A stretch of 64,000 nt of DNA, from the NCBI GenBank assembly GCA_033816765.1, contig CM066290.1, forward strand, positions 2,914,001-2,978,000, in the 5' to 3' direction. This document shows, one piece after another, positions 1-11,023 of this stretch. The notes below the pieces were generated by a model. It worked only from the letters and a program-made list of their open reading frames with translations. It did not search any database and had not been told where the DNA came from. Source of the DNA: Nothopassalora personata (taxonomy: Eukaryota > Ascomycota > Dothideomycetes > Mycosphaerellales > Mycosphaerellaceae). The position numbers and the translations under genes are program-made. The number at the start of each line of letters is the position of its first letter. The stretch's first letter is position 1.

Positions 1-1256
1 CTGCCGTCGCGTCAGTGAAGTCCAGGGTGGGCGAACAGGCAAGGGACATACGGATTCCCGGGATCATTAGGTCCGTCCCAGTCGATGATATCAATCGCCC
101 TGCCGTTGTAATACTCCCGGTGTAGGCGGTGTCCACCGGCAGATACCTCGTTGTCTGAGGGCGTGAGCAAAGGCCGTTGAGGCAAGTGGCCGACTCACTG
201 TTGGACTGCTCCGGACGGTATGCCGGATGCCAGCTATGCCTCGGTACGGAAGGAAAATGATCGCGATAGTCAATCTCTCGCTCCTTGCTCACATCCGTCT
301 CCGCCACGGAGTAGTTACGTCCGGACATGATGGATGCTGTCTACCAGATGAGGAACAAGCAGAGCGAGGTAGACCATGTAAATAAAGGAAATGGCTCGTA
401 TGAAGGAAGACAGAAATGTTTGAGAACACCGAGCAGTCACATACCTATAGACAGCTTTTGCCGCTTCGGAAGTGGAGATTTTCTACTCAGCATCATCAGC
501 AGACAGCCGTACCGCCCGACCAGAGCTGAGATCATGGCTGATATCATGCTTCCAGACTTGGTGTAGAAACAGAACAGCGTGGGTCTACCATCCCATTTCG
601 CTGCTGAACTCGATTTCTCATGGCTCCCACCTGATGTTGTCGTCAACAAGGCGCATCTACCGTCTGTGGGAGTGTACAGGATGAGTTGCTCTGACCCGAC
701 AGTGGCGAGATCATTGGTTACATTGGTTACTTATGGCGGGTGCAGTATCACGGCTCGTGGGCACGTGGCTCGCCTGACACAGGCTTTGCTGCATGAAATG
801 CGCCGAAGCAGCGGCTTCCTGCCGAAGCACTCCTGCGATACTCCATATGCTGCTCAGGCTCAGGCTTTGCAGATGTTTCGGGACCTATGACGACGGGGTG
901 CTGTGGTACAAGCATACGGGTATGGCTCTCCACGAAAGGTTCCAAGGAGCTGGGACTCTGGCGGAAGTTCCGGTGACTCCCGGCGAACGTGTCAAGGCGG
1001 ACCGGAACCATGAAGTTCATCTCGACGGCAGCTCCTCGAGCACAGCGTGTGGAGCCTGCTCTCGACGATTGCGATGGCTTGGCGTGTGGTGTTCAGGTGA
1101 AGTCGGCGAAGGGCACGGGGCCCATTGCTTCGTGTGAAACTTGCTCCACATTGCCCCCGCACGTCATCGCGCGCGCTCGAATTGAGGCACCATCAAAGAC
1201 GCGCTTTAAAGACTTCTGTGGCAGTTCGGTCGGTGAACAACGACAAAGCAGCCACG
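1..1256. other. left-edge region without a supported gene
   Basis: I see no open frame with recognisable protein features or a consistent splice pattern in this stretch. Short open frames occur on both strands but look like chance frames. The last few hundred bases should contain the promoter and 5' leader of the SDS22 gene that starts at 1257. A gene truncated by the window edge cannot be excluded. Confidence 0.4.
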
Positions 1257-2488
1257 ATGGCTGAGCAGGAGACACCTTCGGAAGCACCCAAACCTCTCCA
1301 GAATGGCACACACGGCAGTACGAGCAGTACAAACGGCACGGCCAGGTCGGCGTCCGGGTGGGATGGCAAGCTGCGGATGAACAAGCAGGCGACGCTGGCG
1401 AATCCTGAGGCTCTCCAAGACTCGGACTATTCAGACGACGATGCTCCTCCGCCCGACCAGATCGCCGCCGACGAGGATCTCCTGGAGGGCGTCGATCCGG
1501 AAGAGGAGGTACACAATGCCATGACGGACTCATTTCACTGGTCGTGCTGACAAAGACCGGCCCTAGGAGATCGAACTGCTGCATTCCAAGATCACGTCGA
1601 TACCAGCCCTCCGCCTCGAACGCTTTCACAACATCAAGCGGCTATGTCTCCGCCAGAACCAAATCCAGCGCATCGAACTGCCGGAATCGAGTCGATCACA
1701 ACTCCAAGAGCTGGAACTCTACGACAACCTCATCAAGCACATCGACGGGGTGGAGGAATGTACTGCGCTCACACAACTCGATCTGAGCTACAACAAGATC
1801 AAGCACATCAAGCACCTCGCCAAACTGAAGAAGCTCGACCATTTATACTTTGTGCAGAATCGCATTACCAAGATCGAGGGACTTGAGGAGCTGAAGGAGC
1901 TGACATATCTCGAGCTGGGAGCGAACCGTATTAAAGAAATTGAAGGCATTGAGTCGTTGACAAAGCTGGAGTCTCTGTGGCTGGGGCAGAACAAAATCAC
2001 CCAGCTCAAAGGCCTGAGCACACTAAGAAACCTCCGCAGTCTGAGCATACAGGCCAACCGTCTGACATCGTTAGACGGCATCGAGTCGATACCACAAATC
2101 ACGGAGCTCTACGTCAGCGACAATAAAATTACCTCACTTGAACCCTTACGGCATAACACGAAGCTAGAGATGCTTGACTTTCAATCGAACCCCATCTCGT
2201 CACTCGCCGGTCTGGAGGATCTGAAAGATATTGAGAACGTATGGGCATCCAATTGCCAGGTCGATAGCTTCCAGGAGATAGAGAGAGCACTGAAGGATAA
2301 GGAAAAGTTGGAAGAAGTCTATTTCGAGGGCAACCCGGTACAGCGACAACACCCAGTGCTGTATCGGAACAAGGTCAGGCTGGCATTGCCTCAAGTCACA
2401 AAAATCGATGCATGTGAGTGGAAGTCGGGTTTGCCAGTCAGGAAGATCACCGTGCTGACAGTCTACAGCATACGTCAAGGTTTCATAG
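1257..2488 (+). CDS. SDS22: protein phosphatase 1 regulatory subunit SDS22 (leucine-rich repeat protein)
   Basis: SDS22 binds the catalytic subunit of protein phosphatase 1 and directs its nuclear and mitotic functions. The model has three exons (1257-1508, 1567-2413, 2469-2488) with introns of 58 and 55 bp, giving 372 residues. After an acidic N-terminal tail (about residues 1-85) comes a run of SDS22-type leucine-rich repeats of about 22 residues, readable as repeated L-x-L-x-x-N-x-I units such as LTYLELGANRIKEIEGIESL. The protein ends in the LRR-cap pattern typical of the family (VRLALPQVTKIDA) followed by a tiny last exon encoding SYVKVS and a stop, matching the known C-terminus of fungal SDS22. 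The ATG at 1257 is the first in frame with the acidic tail. Without the second intron the frame would run into unrelated sequence. Identification is firm. Confidence 0.95.
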
Positions 2489-3712
2489 CGCACCTTGAAC
2501 CTGACCAAACCCTCCGATGCCCTCGAGCACGCAAACCGTCATGAGGCACTGCATTCAGCCCATGCCCTTAATGCTCGTTACGAGTTAGAATCCGTTAATA
2601 ACGTTCATAAGCGGGTTTGCCTCGTCTCGAAAGCGAGCTTCGCTACGGCCGCATGGCCCTTGGTAACGCAGCCTCTATGTGCTGTATTTGCCAAGCCAGG
2701 TATGATCTGCACAACTCACGCGGTCGTCGCTGGAGTACGGTCTTACTATTTACCTAAAAACCGTGCCGTACGGCCCGGGCAGCGTGGCATCGCGTACTCT
2801 TGCGTGATGGAGCCGGTAGAAAACTTGTCGTGTAGCATTGCAGCAGCTTTGAAAGTGAGCGAAGTAAGCAGCAAATCGCGTATTCGGTGAAGCTAGAGTC
2901 CCAATACTGGATCGAGACACGATCTGCAGCATGTAAACCTCGATCTCGATATAGTATCTCAGGAGCGGTGGACCTGTACTGAGTTGCTACTGCTTACACA
3001 GCATTCTACAGCAGCGAACTTCGACGTGCTCGGAGACGGACTCGAGTGACAGTGAAAGCTCTCGTGGCGTGTGATCGCCATTGGATCTGGAAGAGCTGAC
3101 TGCGAGAGCGATCTGTCGTGTCCGATGCGTAGACCACTACGAAGCCTGTGTGTCATCATTCATTTCCCGACAACAAATTGGACCTACCACGTTGATCGTT
3201 GCTGCGGTTCAGTGGTAATGTTGTGCCACGACATAGATATGTGTGCTTTGAGCTGGTGAGATCAAATAGTCCACTAAGTTTTACTGGCTCCGGGCCGATG
3301 CTTCCGGTCAGCCAAGCTCCGCTTTAGACCCTCCACCTATTGATTGTAACTCGCTATCACTGTGAACTTGGAATCAGAACTTTCTGCGCAATCGATCACC
3401 GCTCGTGGCGGCACACACGGCATCTCCGATCGCAGGTTCGATTCGTGTACGATCCTGACCCACGTGACAGGCAGTACCGAGACCGGGTCGAATGGCCACA
3501 GTCGAGACACAGCTCAGCCACCGACGACAAAGGTTCTTCGTCCGTTGGTCACATAATTATAGAACGAGGCTGACTGACCCTGAAATTGATGGGGATTGAT
3601 GCACGCCAGCAACGCGGCAAACCTTGCCGATGCACAACCTGACTGGCGATGAGTCCGGTCGCCGGGAACTGCGTGTAAGACTACAGGACGAAAGACATCA
3701 GCGACCGCAGAC
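2489..3712. other. intergenic region between SDS22 and the Zn2Cys6 regulator
   Basis: This 1.2-kb stretch has only short open frames with no recognisable domain. It must contain the SDS22 3' end and the promoter of the downstream transcription factor. No tRNA or clear repeat was found. Confidence 0.5.
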
Positions 3713-6055
3713 ATGTCCGTACAGCAGGACCACGACTCGCCCATGGCATCTTCCTCTTCGCTCGTAGAGTCTGCCGAAAGCGCACAACGGCGAGAGAGGT
3801 CCATGATAGCAGCACAGGCTTGTCAGACATGCCGCAGCAGGTACGTCTTGCCCGCTCAGCGATACAGCGTGCTCAATGTCGAGGGAATACAAGTGGGCAT
3901 TTTGGCTCATGTTCACTGTAGGAAGAGCAAATGCAACGAACAGCGTCCCAAATGTAAGTCAACCAGATGGAGGGAGCACGAAGCGAAGTGGCACTGACGA
4001 TCGGCAGGCTCTCTTTGTCGCAGACTCAATGTTGACTGCATCTATCGCGAACCTCTCCCAACAAAGTAAGCATGCACCTCCTCGCATGAATCGCTGCATA
4101 CATTTCCCCTCCGCGATCACTAGCAGCTGATCACCATTTCACAGAAAGGACAAGACGATGGTCCATATCCTTGACACGTTGACACGGCTGGAGAACAAGT
4201 TTGACAACCTTTCACTTTCTGCCGCCGGTGCAAGCACTCCAGAAACAACCGGCTTTGGTCCTCGCCCATGTTTCGCTCCAACCCCAGTCTCGACGGAGCG
4301 GCTGTACAGGACTGACGGCCAGATCACTGCTGGAGGAGGACCACGATTTCCCAATGAGCTCCATCCGGACGTGAACCACCTTACGGTTCCGCATAAGATA
4401 ATCCTCTGGCCTAGCATTTATATTCATCTCATCAACTCTGACATATCCGCCGCATCCGATTTGCAGTATGTACTGCAAGAAGGAACTCCCTGGCTTATCC
4501 GGCAAGAGATGGCCCACGACAAATGTAAGCTTCCCACAAACGTTGGACTCGAATCCTACGCTTTGACCACTCGAGGATCGGATTCTCCCAGAGTTGGGTT
4601 TCGAAATATGACCCTGCAACGGATGCAAGAGTACTGCGACGGCTATTTCAACACATTCAATGTTCTCACACCGATCCTGAACCGCGACACTTTCATTTCG
4701 GAGACGATGCCGGTGGTCTCGCAACAGGGCTTCAGCGAGGGCGATCAATCGTCGGTGTTGGTCCTGCTCGTACTCGCTTTGGGACAACTTGCGATTGAGG
4801 GCGTGTTCGAACGTCCCGTCAGCATGGTTAACGGTACCCTGAGTGGCCTTCGAGGCGGCACCATCGATAATCCCCCTGGCCTCGACATCTTCAATGAAGC
4901 GAGGCGGAGACTTGGTTTTGTGAGCACGAAGATTGCTCTTGAAAGTGTCCAGATACACTTACTCCTCTCGACGTACTACGAGGCCAACGGACGACATCTC
5001 GATTTTTGGCGAGCTACAACTATGGCTTCAATGGCTTGTCAGGTGCTGATCAAGTGTCAAATGATGGATTGGCAAACGCACTACGGCGATCTGTGTAAAC
5101 GCGCCTATTGGGCTTGTGTGCTTAACGAAGATCTCTACCATCTTGACCTGGACTTGCCGCAAAGCGGTGTACAGAGCCTTGAGGATATGGTGCCCCTTCC
5201 ATACTTTCAGGAGGGAGATGAGAGTCAGGCATCGGACGCCGCGCGAGCTAGCGATGGCAGGTCTCATTTCCAATATCACTTCCTCGCGATGATAGCACTA
5301 CGGCGCCTGATCTCCAGGATCCATGAAGTGATTCACGAAAGTAAGTATCCGCATGCACATTTCATTTCCTCGTGTCCAAGCTCACCATCCAAGGCTCTTC
5401 GCCGCACCAGTCCGAGTCCACCGAGGAGTACAACGGACCTCCAGTGACCGTGTTCCGGGAAATAGCAAGGCAGCTCGAATCGTGGCGATCATTGCTCCCG
5501 CGTGCGCTTCAATGGACAGACAATGACAAACTCGACTTTCCCAACCTAGACCCTTCTTCCGGGCGCAGACCCAACGATGCACTCTTCTCAGCGGACCAAG
5601 GCCCCGTCCCAATCGGACACAAATACAATCTGGACGTGGTGACAGCACAACTCCGGACTCGCTTCTACTATGCGCGGTTCATATTGTACAGACCATTTGT
5701 CTACAAAGCTTTACACTTCCCGGAACTGATGACAGCCGATGATGCATCTTGTTGCGCATTGGCAATCAAGTCGACCTTTTTCTGGCCAGTCTGCATGTCG
5801 CCACCGAAAAACAAGAAACGACTGGTGCCCCACTTGTTCGCCTGGACACAAAACTTCATGACGATACTGATGATACTGCGCATGACAACGGAGAACGAAT
5901 GCCTCAAGCGCATATGCGAGGACCATGTGGATCAAGCTGAGCTGCAGAGAGCGGTTGGTCTCATGCTCGAGTGGATGAGGGATATAAAACAGATCGACGG
6001 GATTGCTGAGTGGTCGTGGAAGATCATTGAGCCTCTATATAGCGGAGGAAACTGA
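3713..6055 (+). CDS. Zn(II)2Cys6 fungal-specific transcription factor
   Basis: This is a nuclear DNA-binding regulator of the fungal binuclear-zinc-cluster family. The five-exon model (3713-3840, 3922-3953, 4008-4065, 4145-5340, 5394-6055) gives 691 residues with all phases matching. The zinc cluster is assembled across three exons: CQTCRSRKSKCNEQRPKC followed by SLCRRLNVDC, fitting C-x2-C-x6-C-x6-C-x2-C-x6-C. A linker and a short helix (TMVHILDTLTRLENK) follow. The central region, with RMQEYCDGYFNTFNVLTPIL at about residues 240-260, is the fungal-specific transcription factor domain of the xylanase-regulator type. The GTAAGC at 4529 is read through, because the in-frame peptide there resembles the family. 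The target genes are unknown; no biosynthetic cluster surrounds it. Confidence 0.88.
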
Positions 6056-6411
6056 GTGCGGCGTTTGGGATCGTGGGGCGCATGAGCATCAAGGAGATAC
6101 CCATTTGGTCGCCATAGTTAGCAAGGCGTGGCAAAGCATAGCATAGCATAGCATAGTGAGGCGGCTGCGGATATAGCATAGCACAACGTGGTGACCGAGC
6201 TCCTATGTCCATATTGAAGCGAGGTTGGCACACGTGACTGGGTCGCTAAAATGCATGATCCCTGCACCTCTCGAAAGGGAAAGCTCGAATGACATGCACG
6301 ATCTATCGCTCACTTTACCATCTGTTCGCTTTTCTCCAACATCCATCAGAACAAAATCTAACCTCTCCACGGATGTATCATCGCTGATGCTATGCCCACC
6401 ATGGCGCCGCA
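6056..6411. other. intergenic region with a short pentanucleotide repeat
   Basis: The region holds the 3' end of the transcription factor gene and the promoter of the PPR-like gene. A short GCATA-type tandem repeat lies at about 6,135-6,156. No gene is visible. Confidence 0.5.
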
Positions 6412-9400
6412 ATGTTTAGCAAGCCCCGACCCGTGCCCTCGAAGGCCGCCCTCAAATTCTTGTACCAACTCGCCTACATCTCGTCTGGAACGGCTGCTGG
6501 CGTTGCGGCTTTGTGCGCGGAGGAGCGACGGCGACGCACCAATGTCGTGCAAACGATAGCGGATAACGCGAAGCTGCTCAGGCAGAGTCCGAGACATGTG
6601 CATAATGCGGCGGCGTTGGCGGAGCGCGAAGAAGATTATTGGCAGCAGGCGCAGTTAGATGTGGAAGAGTTGGAAGACGCGAAAGACGTGCGGAAACGGA
6701 GACGACATCGAACTCGACATGATCGATCTGCGCGTGCGCCGGAGTTACCGTCCATAGTGGGGACGGGATATGGGCAGGTTGTTGAGGCGGACTATAAGCG
6801 GACGAGGAGGCGTGAAGAGGGAGCCAATTCTGGAGCCGACCCTGGATCCACGTCTGGAGATGCTACACGCCCCGGGGATATACCGCTAATGCTACCTCGA
6901 AGAGCCACCAAAAGGTTGTATCTTGCCAAATCGGAAGAGAGGATGCCGATGTCCAACATCCATATTACTTCACCAAAGCCCAGAGCAGTTGCCGAACCTG
7001 TGGGTCTGGTGAAAGAGAAGAGGTTGTGGAGGATATCTCTCACAGCAGCTCAACTGCCGTCGTCTTCATCCCACGCAGGAGAACATAATACTGTCGTGGC
7101 GGATTCGAACAAGCAGGTTGCGCCAACAGCTGTCGCTGAACCGAGAGATGTGCTTGCGCAAGCGAGAGTCAGCTCAGCCCTTAGCAAAGCTCCAATACCG
7201 GCAGAATCTCCGCCGCTCTCTTCCCAGGGAGCCCAGGATCATGACCAATCAGCCGTCATAGAAGTTCTGTCTTCTGCAAACCAACAAGAAGAGCGGCCAG
7301 TACATTCCGAGAAATACCACCCTTTGCTGCCTAATACGCCCAAGGGTGACAATGGCGGTCTTTCTGTGGTGCGAAAGGTTGAGGTGACCGCACAAATGAA
7401 GCATGAGATCCTTACAAGTGGAAGCCCCTCTCAGATAAGCTCGTTGTTTGAGGCTGACAGCTCGCCTGCGTTGTTGACCCCAATGGACGTTCGATTGCTT
7501 TGCGAGAAGGCTCGGGATATGGCTCCAGGGGCTCAGCAGGCCTTTTCGCCACAGACTCACCATGAGGATCGTGAGGCACTGTTTCGCATGTACGAACGAC
7601 TTATCCAAAGTTCAGCATTTCAGCAACTGTCACGAGCAGATCAGCTACATTGCGCTTTGACCGTGCTCCTGGAGGCTATCGGTTGGGGACTCGGCATTCC
7701 GACTCGTGAAATTATGATTACACTATTCGGGCCGATCTTATCGCCTGAGGAGACTATCCTTGGTGTGGCACTTTCAAAATTCTGCGAGGGGCTACTAGAG
7801 CAATCTCGCGCCGGGGATGCTTATGAGCTCGTTCGGGCCTGTCGTAGCTGGGAACAGTTGTCATCACATCAATGGCATGATGTTGAGGACAAGGTCTTCT
7901 GGGCTCTTCTTGACGCGAAAGCTCTCGACAGATGCGCAAGACTCATCAAACCCAGCATTGAGCGCAGGTTCCGCAGGCCCTTAGACCGGTTTCAGGCGCA
8001 CGTAGAGCACCTAGCTGTGGCGTGCGGCAAGGCTCGGTCGTACCGTCCACTCGTCTTCGCCCTGCAACTGGGTGTCATGGGCCAGGGTCTTGACCATGTA
8101 CCCAAGCAGTTAAGTGGCGAAGCGTGGGCTGCAATAGCTACAGCTGTCACGAGCCTACCGGTGCTTCCGATCATGCTGTTCGAGTCGGCCTATCGGAATG
8201 TGCCTCAGCCTATGCGTCGTGCAGTCGACGTGGCGCGTACATGTACACGGCTTCGCGATGCATGGAAACGCACACATGACTTTGACGCGGTTCTCGAGCT
8301 CTATGGTCCTACAAAGACGTTCGCAGCCTCACGTGACCAAGGGGCGGACTTGGTGCGTAATATAGAGCTCACTATGGTCGAGATCTGTAACAGTGCCAAC
8401 CAGCCGGATCGTGCGCTTGGAATCCTTGCTGATATGAGCACCAAGTCGTCACACTCAGCTGACAGCTTATCTTTCGCAGCTGTCGCTCTTGCTAAGAAGG
8501 AATCCTGGAAGCAGCTCGGCAACCTCTTCAGCTTGCTTGAAAAGTCGCGAGCCCTTGTCTCGACCAGGACCGTCAACAGAGCGCTCAACAATGTGATTCA
8601 CCTTTACTCGAGGAGTCATACCGCAGCCGAAACTTGGAATTTCGTCACCGGACTGATCAAGAATCTTGGCTTCGCACCCAACAAGACCACATCGACTATC
8701 ATGCTCCAATGCTTTGTGTCAAAGCAGAGCCTTGAACTTGTGCCTCAGTGGCTTCGAAGAATGAGAACAATGGGGTACAAAGTCCAGATGGATGCCTTGG
8801 TTGCAGCAGACCTGGTGAGATACTATTATCTTCAACAACGCCCTCCGCACGTCTTGTTGACAGAGTTCTGTCGTGACATCATTCGCATGTTTCCATCCTT
8901 CGATACCGAAGCGCTGCAAAATGTGGTCAAGGAGTCCATCAGCTATGATCTTAGAAACAAGACTGGACAAGACAAGCTGGTGCAACGAGAGAAGGCAAAG
9001 ACCAACATGGCCGCCCTTTATAGCAATGGCATATCCACCACAGCGATGCGTGCAGTGCATGACTCACGGTCAGCAGGGCCGACGTGGCGCTTCATTGACC
9101 TCACGAAGAGCACTCCTTACGCCGAACATAGGTCTGGGAATGGGACCGCTGTTCGACCAGAACAACCGTTTGTATCAGAAGCACCCATTGTCGAATCGCC
9201 CGAGATCGAGATGCATAACGAAACCACAGCAATGACCTCACATGCTTCATACGGATTGGCTGACCAGCGGAGAGAAAGTGAACTGGCCGCCGAAGAAAGA
9301 ATGCAACAATTGATGGAAGACTTCATTTCGGACGAGACTGATATAATTCTCCAACCGCAGCCATCCACCGCAACGACAAGCGAAGTCGGCCAGGATATAC

Positions 9401-10626
9401 ATTATGTTTCTAATGGTCACCCATCAGATGCAACGGGCGACTCTCGTCAATACGAGCATCACGTTGAGACGAATGGTAGCGTCAAGGACAACACGGAGCT
9501 GAAGTCGGCCCACGACGAGATCGAGGATAAAAAGGACTACATTCACGATCCACGCCGTCTGCAGCTACCCGTTCGGGACATGATCGCGGCGTTTTCACTG
9601 AAACTGTATCGCCGTGTCGTAGATCTCTACTATGATTCTACTAGCGATGAAGGCCTACCTGCGTCGCCGAAGGCCCTCGAGATAACCTTAGAAGCCAGCT
9701 TACGTTCTCAAAGAGGCAATCCCGCAGAGGCTGAAGCCATCCTGACAGCGGCACGCAGCGCTGGCATGAATGTTAGCTGCGCCATGGCTCCGATGCTACT
9801 TCACAAGATGTGGCACTCTAAATTTGAGGATATCAGGAATGCAAATCTGCTTCGTGTCGCTACGATTGATTTTTATCGTATGAATGCGGAGAATGGCTGG
9901 CCAGTAAAACACCACGTGGGCGTCACTGCCGCCAACATTCTAGTCAACAAGGGTCGAGCAGAGCACGGCATCAACATTTTGAATAGTATCTACCACTCCG
10001 AATGGGCCCACACTCGGGACTTTGACATTACACCTATGACTGTGTACCTCCGAGGCTACGCAGCACTGGGCTCTGATACAGGTCTGCGCTGGACGCTGTC
10101 GACAGTGCTCAAGAAGAATCTACGCATTGATCGGAAATTCCTAGACACTCTCCGGAGCGTGAGAGAGATCTACGACAATGCCCTGAAGCAGGGGCGTGCT
10201 GGCCGTAGGAGCTCAAACTATCTTGCAGCTCTTCGAAGGTGGCGGACTGTGTTCCATGAGCGTCGAGAACAGCAGAGGGCGGACACTGCAGTGTTCGGCA
10301 GAAAGTTGGTCCGCTCTATTGTAAAGAGCGTACAAGAATCACGGAATCATGTCCTAGAGGCGGACGTGGAGATTGATCGTCAGTCTGTGGGGTCCCAGGC
10401 ATTCGATGCTTCGGATATACAGATATACCGGTCTATTTGGAAACGGAGGAAGGCAGAACGTCGTGTCTTGCTGGATCCCGCACGGAGTAGCACGTCTTCG
10501 AGACCCTCGAGGCCTTCAAGACATCCCATCTGGGTGAAGCGTGCCAGGGCTGAGAGTCGCGTCAGCAAGGGTGACGATGCCACAGCTGAGCTTATGGCGT
10601 TGAGTGGGAGCGGTGACACATCCTAA
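6412..10626 (+). CDS. large pentatricopeptide-repeat-like protein, probably mitochondrial
   Basis: A single uninterrupted frame encodes 1,404 residues. The central and C-terminal parts are rich in paired amphipathic helices with the feel of pentatricopeptide repeats, for example RTVNRALNNVIHLYSRSHTA and GFAPNKTTSTIMLQCFVSKQ at about residues 720-770 (the 'APN.TT...ML..F' pattern), and again near residues 1,100-1,250. The N-terminus is basic and includes a small hydrophobic stretch, compatible with mitochondrial targeting. Fungal proteins of this size and shape act in mitochondrial RNA processing or translation. That role is inferred from repeat type alone. The region around residues 950-1,050 is low-complexity and probably disordered. 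I cannot assign an orthologue name. Confidence 0.75.
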   Translation: MFSKPRPVPSKAALKFLYQLAYISSGTAAGVAALCAEERRRRTNVVQTIADNAKLLRQSPRHVHNAAALAEREEDYWQQAQLDVEELEDAKDVRKRRRHRTRHDRSARAPELPSIVGTGYGQVVEADYKRTRRREEGANSGADPGSTSGDATRPGDIPLMLPRRATKRLYLAKSEERMPMSNIHITSPKPRAVAEPVGLVKEKRLWRISLTAAQLPSSSSHAGEHNTVVADSNKQVAPTAVAEPRDVLAQARVSSALSKAPIPAESPPLSSQGAQDHDQSAVIEVLSSANQQEERPVHSEKYHPLLPNTPKGDNGGLSVVRKVEVTAQMKHEILTSGSPSQISSLFEADSSPALLTPMDVRLLCEKARDMAPGAQQAFSPQTHHEDREALFRMYERLIQSSAFQQLSRADQLHCALTVLLEAIGWGLGIPTREIMITLFGPILSPEETILGVALSKFCEGLLEQSRAGDAYELVRACRSWEQLSSHQWHDVEDKVFWALLDAKALDRCARLIKPSIERRFRRPLDRFQAHVEHLAVACGKARSYRPLVFALQLGVMGQGLDHVPKQLSGEAWAAIATAVTSLPVLPIMLFESAYRNVPQPMRRAVDVARTCTRLRDAWKRTHDFDAVLELYGPTKTFAASRDQGADLVRNIELTMVEICNSANQPDRALGILADMSTKSSHSADSLSFAAVALAKKESWKQLGNLFSLLEKSRALVSTRTVNRALNNVIHLYSRSHTAAETWNFVTGLIKNLGFAPNKTTSTIMLQCFVSKQSLELVPQWLRRMRTMGYKVQMDALVAADLVRYYYLQQRPPHVLLTEFCRDIIRMFPSFDTEALQNVVKESISYDLRNKTGQDKLVQREKAKTNMAALYSNGISTTAMRAVHDSRSAGPTWRFIDLTKSTPYAEHRSGNGTAVRPEQPFVSEAPIVESPEIEMHNETTAMTSHASYGLADQRRESELAAEERMQQLMEDFISDETDIILQPQPSTATTSEVGQDIHYVSNGHPSDATGDSRQYEHHVETNGSVKDNTELKSAHDEIEDKKDYIHDPRRLQLPVRDMIAAFSLKLYRRVVDLYYDSTSDEGLPASPKALEITLEASLRSQRGNPAEAEAILTAARSAGMNVSCAMAPMLLHKMWHSKFEDIRNANLLRVATIDFYRMNAENGWPVKHHVGVTAANILVNKGRAEHGINILNSIYHSEWAHTRDFDITPMTVYLRGYAALGSDTGLRWTLSTVLKKNLRIDRKFLDTLRSVREIYDNALKQGRAGRRSSNYLAALRRWRTVFHERREQQRADTAVFGRKLVRSIVKSVQESRNHVLEADVEIDRQSVGSQAFDASDIQIYRSIWKRRKAERRVLLDPARSSTSSRPSRPSRHPIWVKRARAESRVSKGDDATAELMALSGSGDTS

Positions 10627-11023
10627 GCTGGATCTCCATTGTACAGTTGTCAATGAGCACAGAAAGGGAAGGCATTGTTTCTTGCATAGCGATGGCGTTG
10701 GCTGGGGCATGGTAACACCAGGTGTGTGGATTGTGTGGATATGTGCAAACAAACAGTAGCTGGCACATGTTGCCTCTGATCGAAGTGCTTTCCAGGTAAA
10801 TGGCAGAGTGGTCTAGTTTCGTGCAGAAGTAGTCCCTCAAGTTCAACAGTCCGCTGAAGACGAAGAGTAATGAAGGGGAGGCGGAGGCGGAAGGGGGAGG
10901 GGGGGGGGGGCGATATATATATCACTTATGGCTAGCTCGTACTCTCGTATAGACTCCACATCGGAAAGCATCTCGAAGCTCGACTTCATAACGCAGCTCT
11001 TTACACTTGATGCTTTGCAGAAG
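10627..11023. other. intergenic region with G-run and TATA-like stretch
   Basis: Just upstream of the next gene is a purine-rich tract ending in a run of G followed by CGATATATATATCACT at about 10,910-10,926. This looks like a TATA-containing core promoter directly after a G-tract. The first in-frame ATG (10928) lies only a few bases beyond it, which favours the later ATG at 11024 as the true start. Confidence 0.45.

Noticed and set aside
1093..1629. 178-residue minus-strand frame
   Set aside because: Antisense to SDS22 exon 1 and its intron; no domain.
3420..3460. GGTTCGATTC resembling a tRNA T-loop
   Set aside because: The flanking bases do not form a T-stem and no A-box or acceptor stem lies at the right distance.
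4529..4600. possible intron with GTAAGC donor inside the Zn2Cys6 factor
   Set aside because: The frame is open through it and the encoded peptide fits the family; removing it would delete conserved sequence.
5701..5935. minus-strand frames of 70-74 residues
   Set aside because: Antisense to the transcription-factor exon 5; no independent support.
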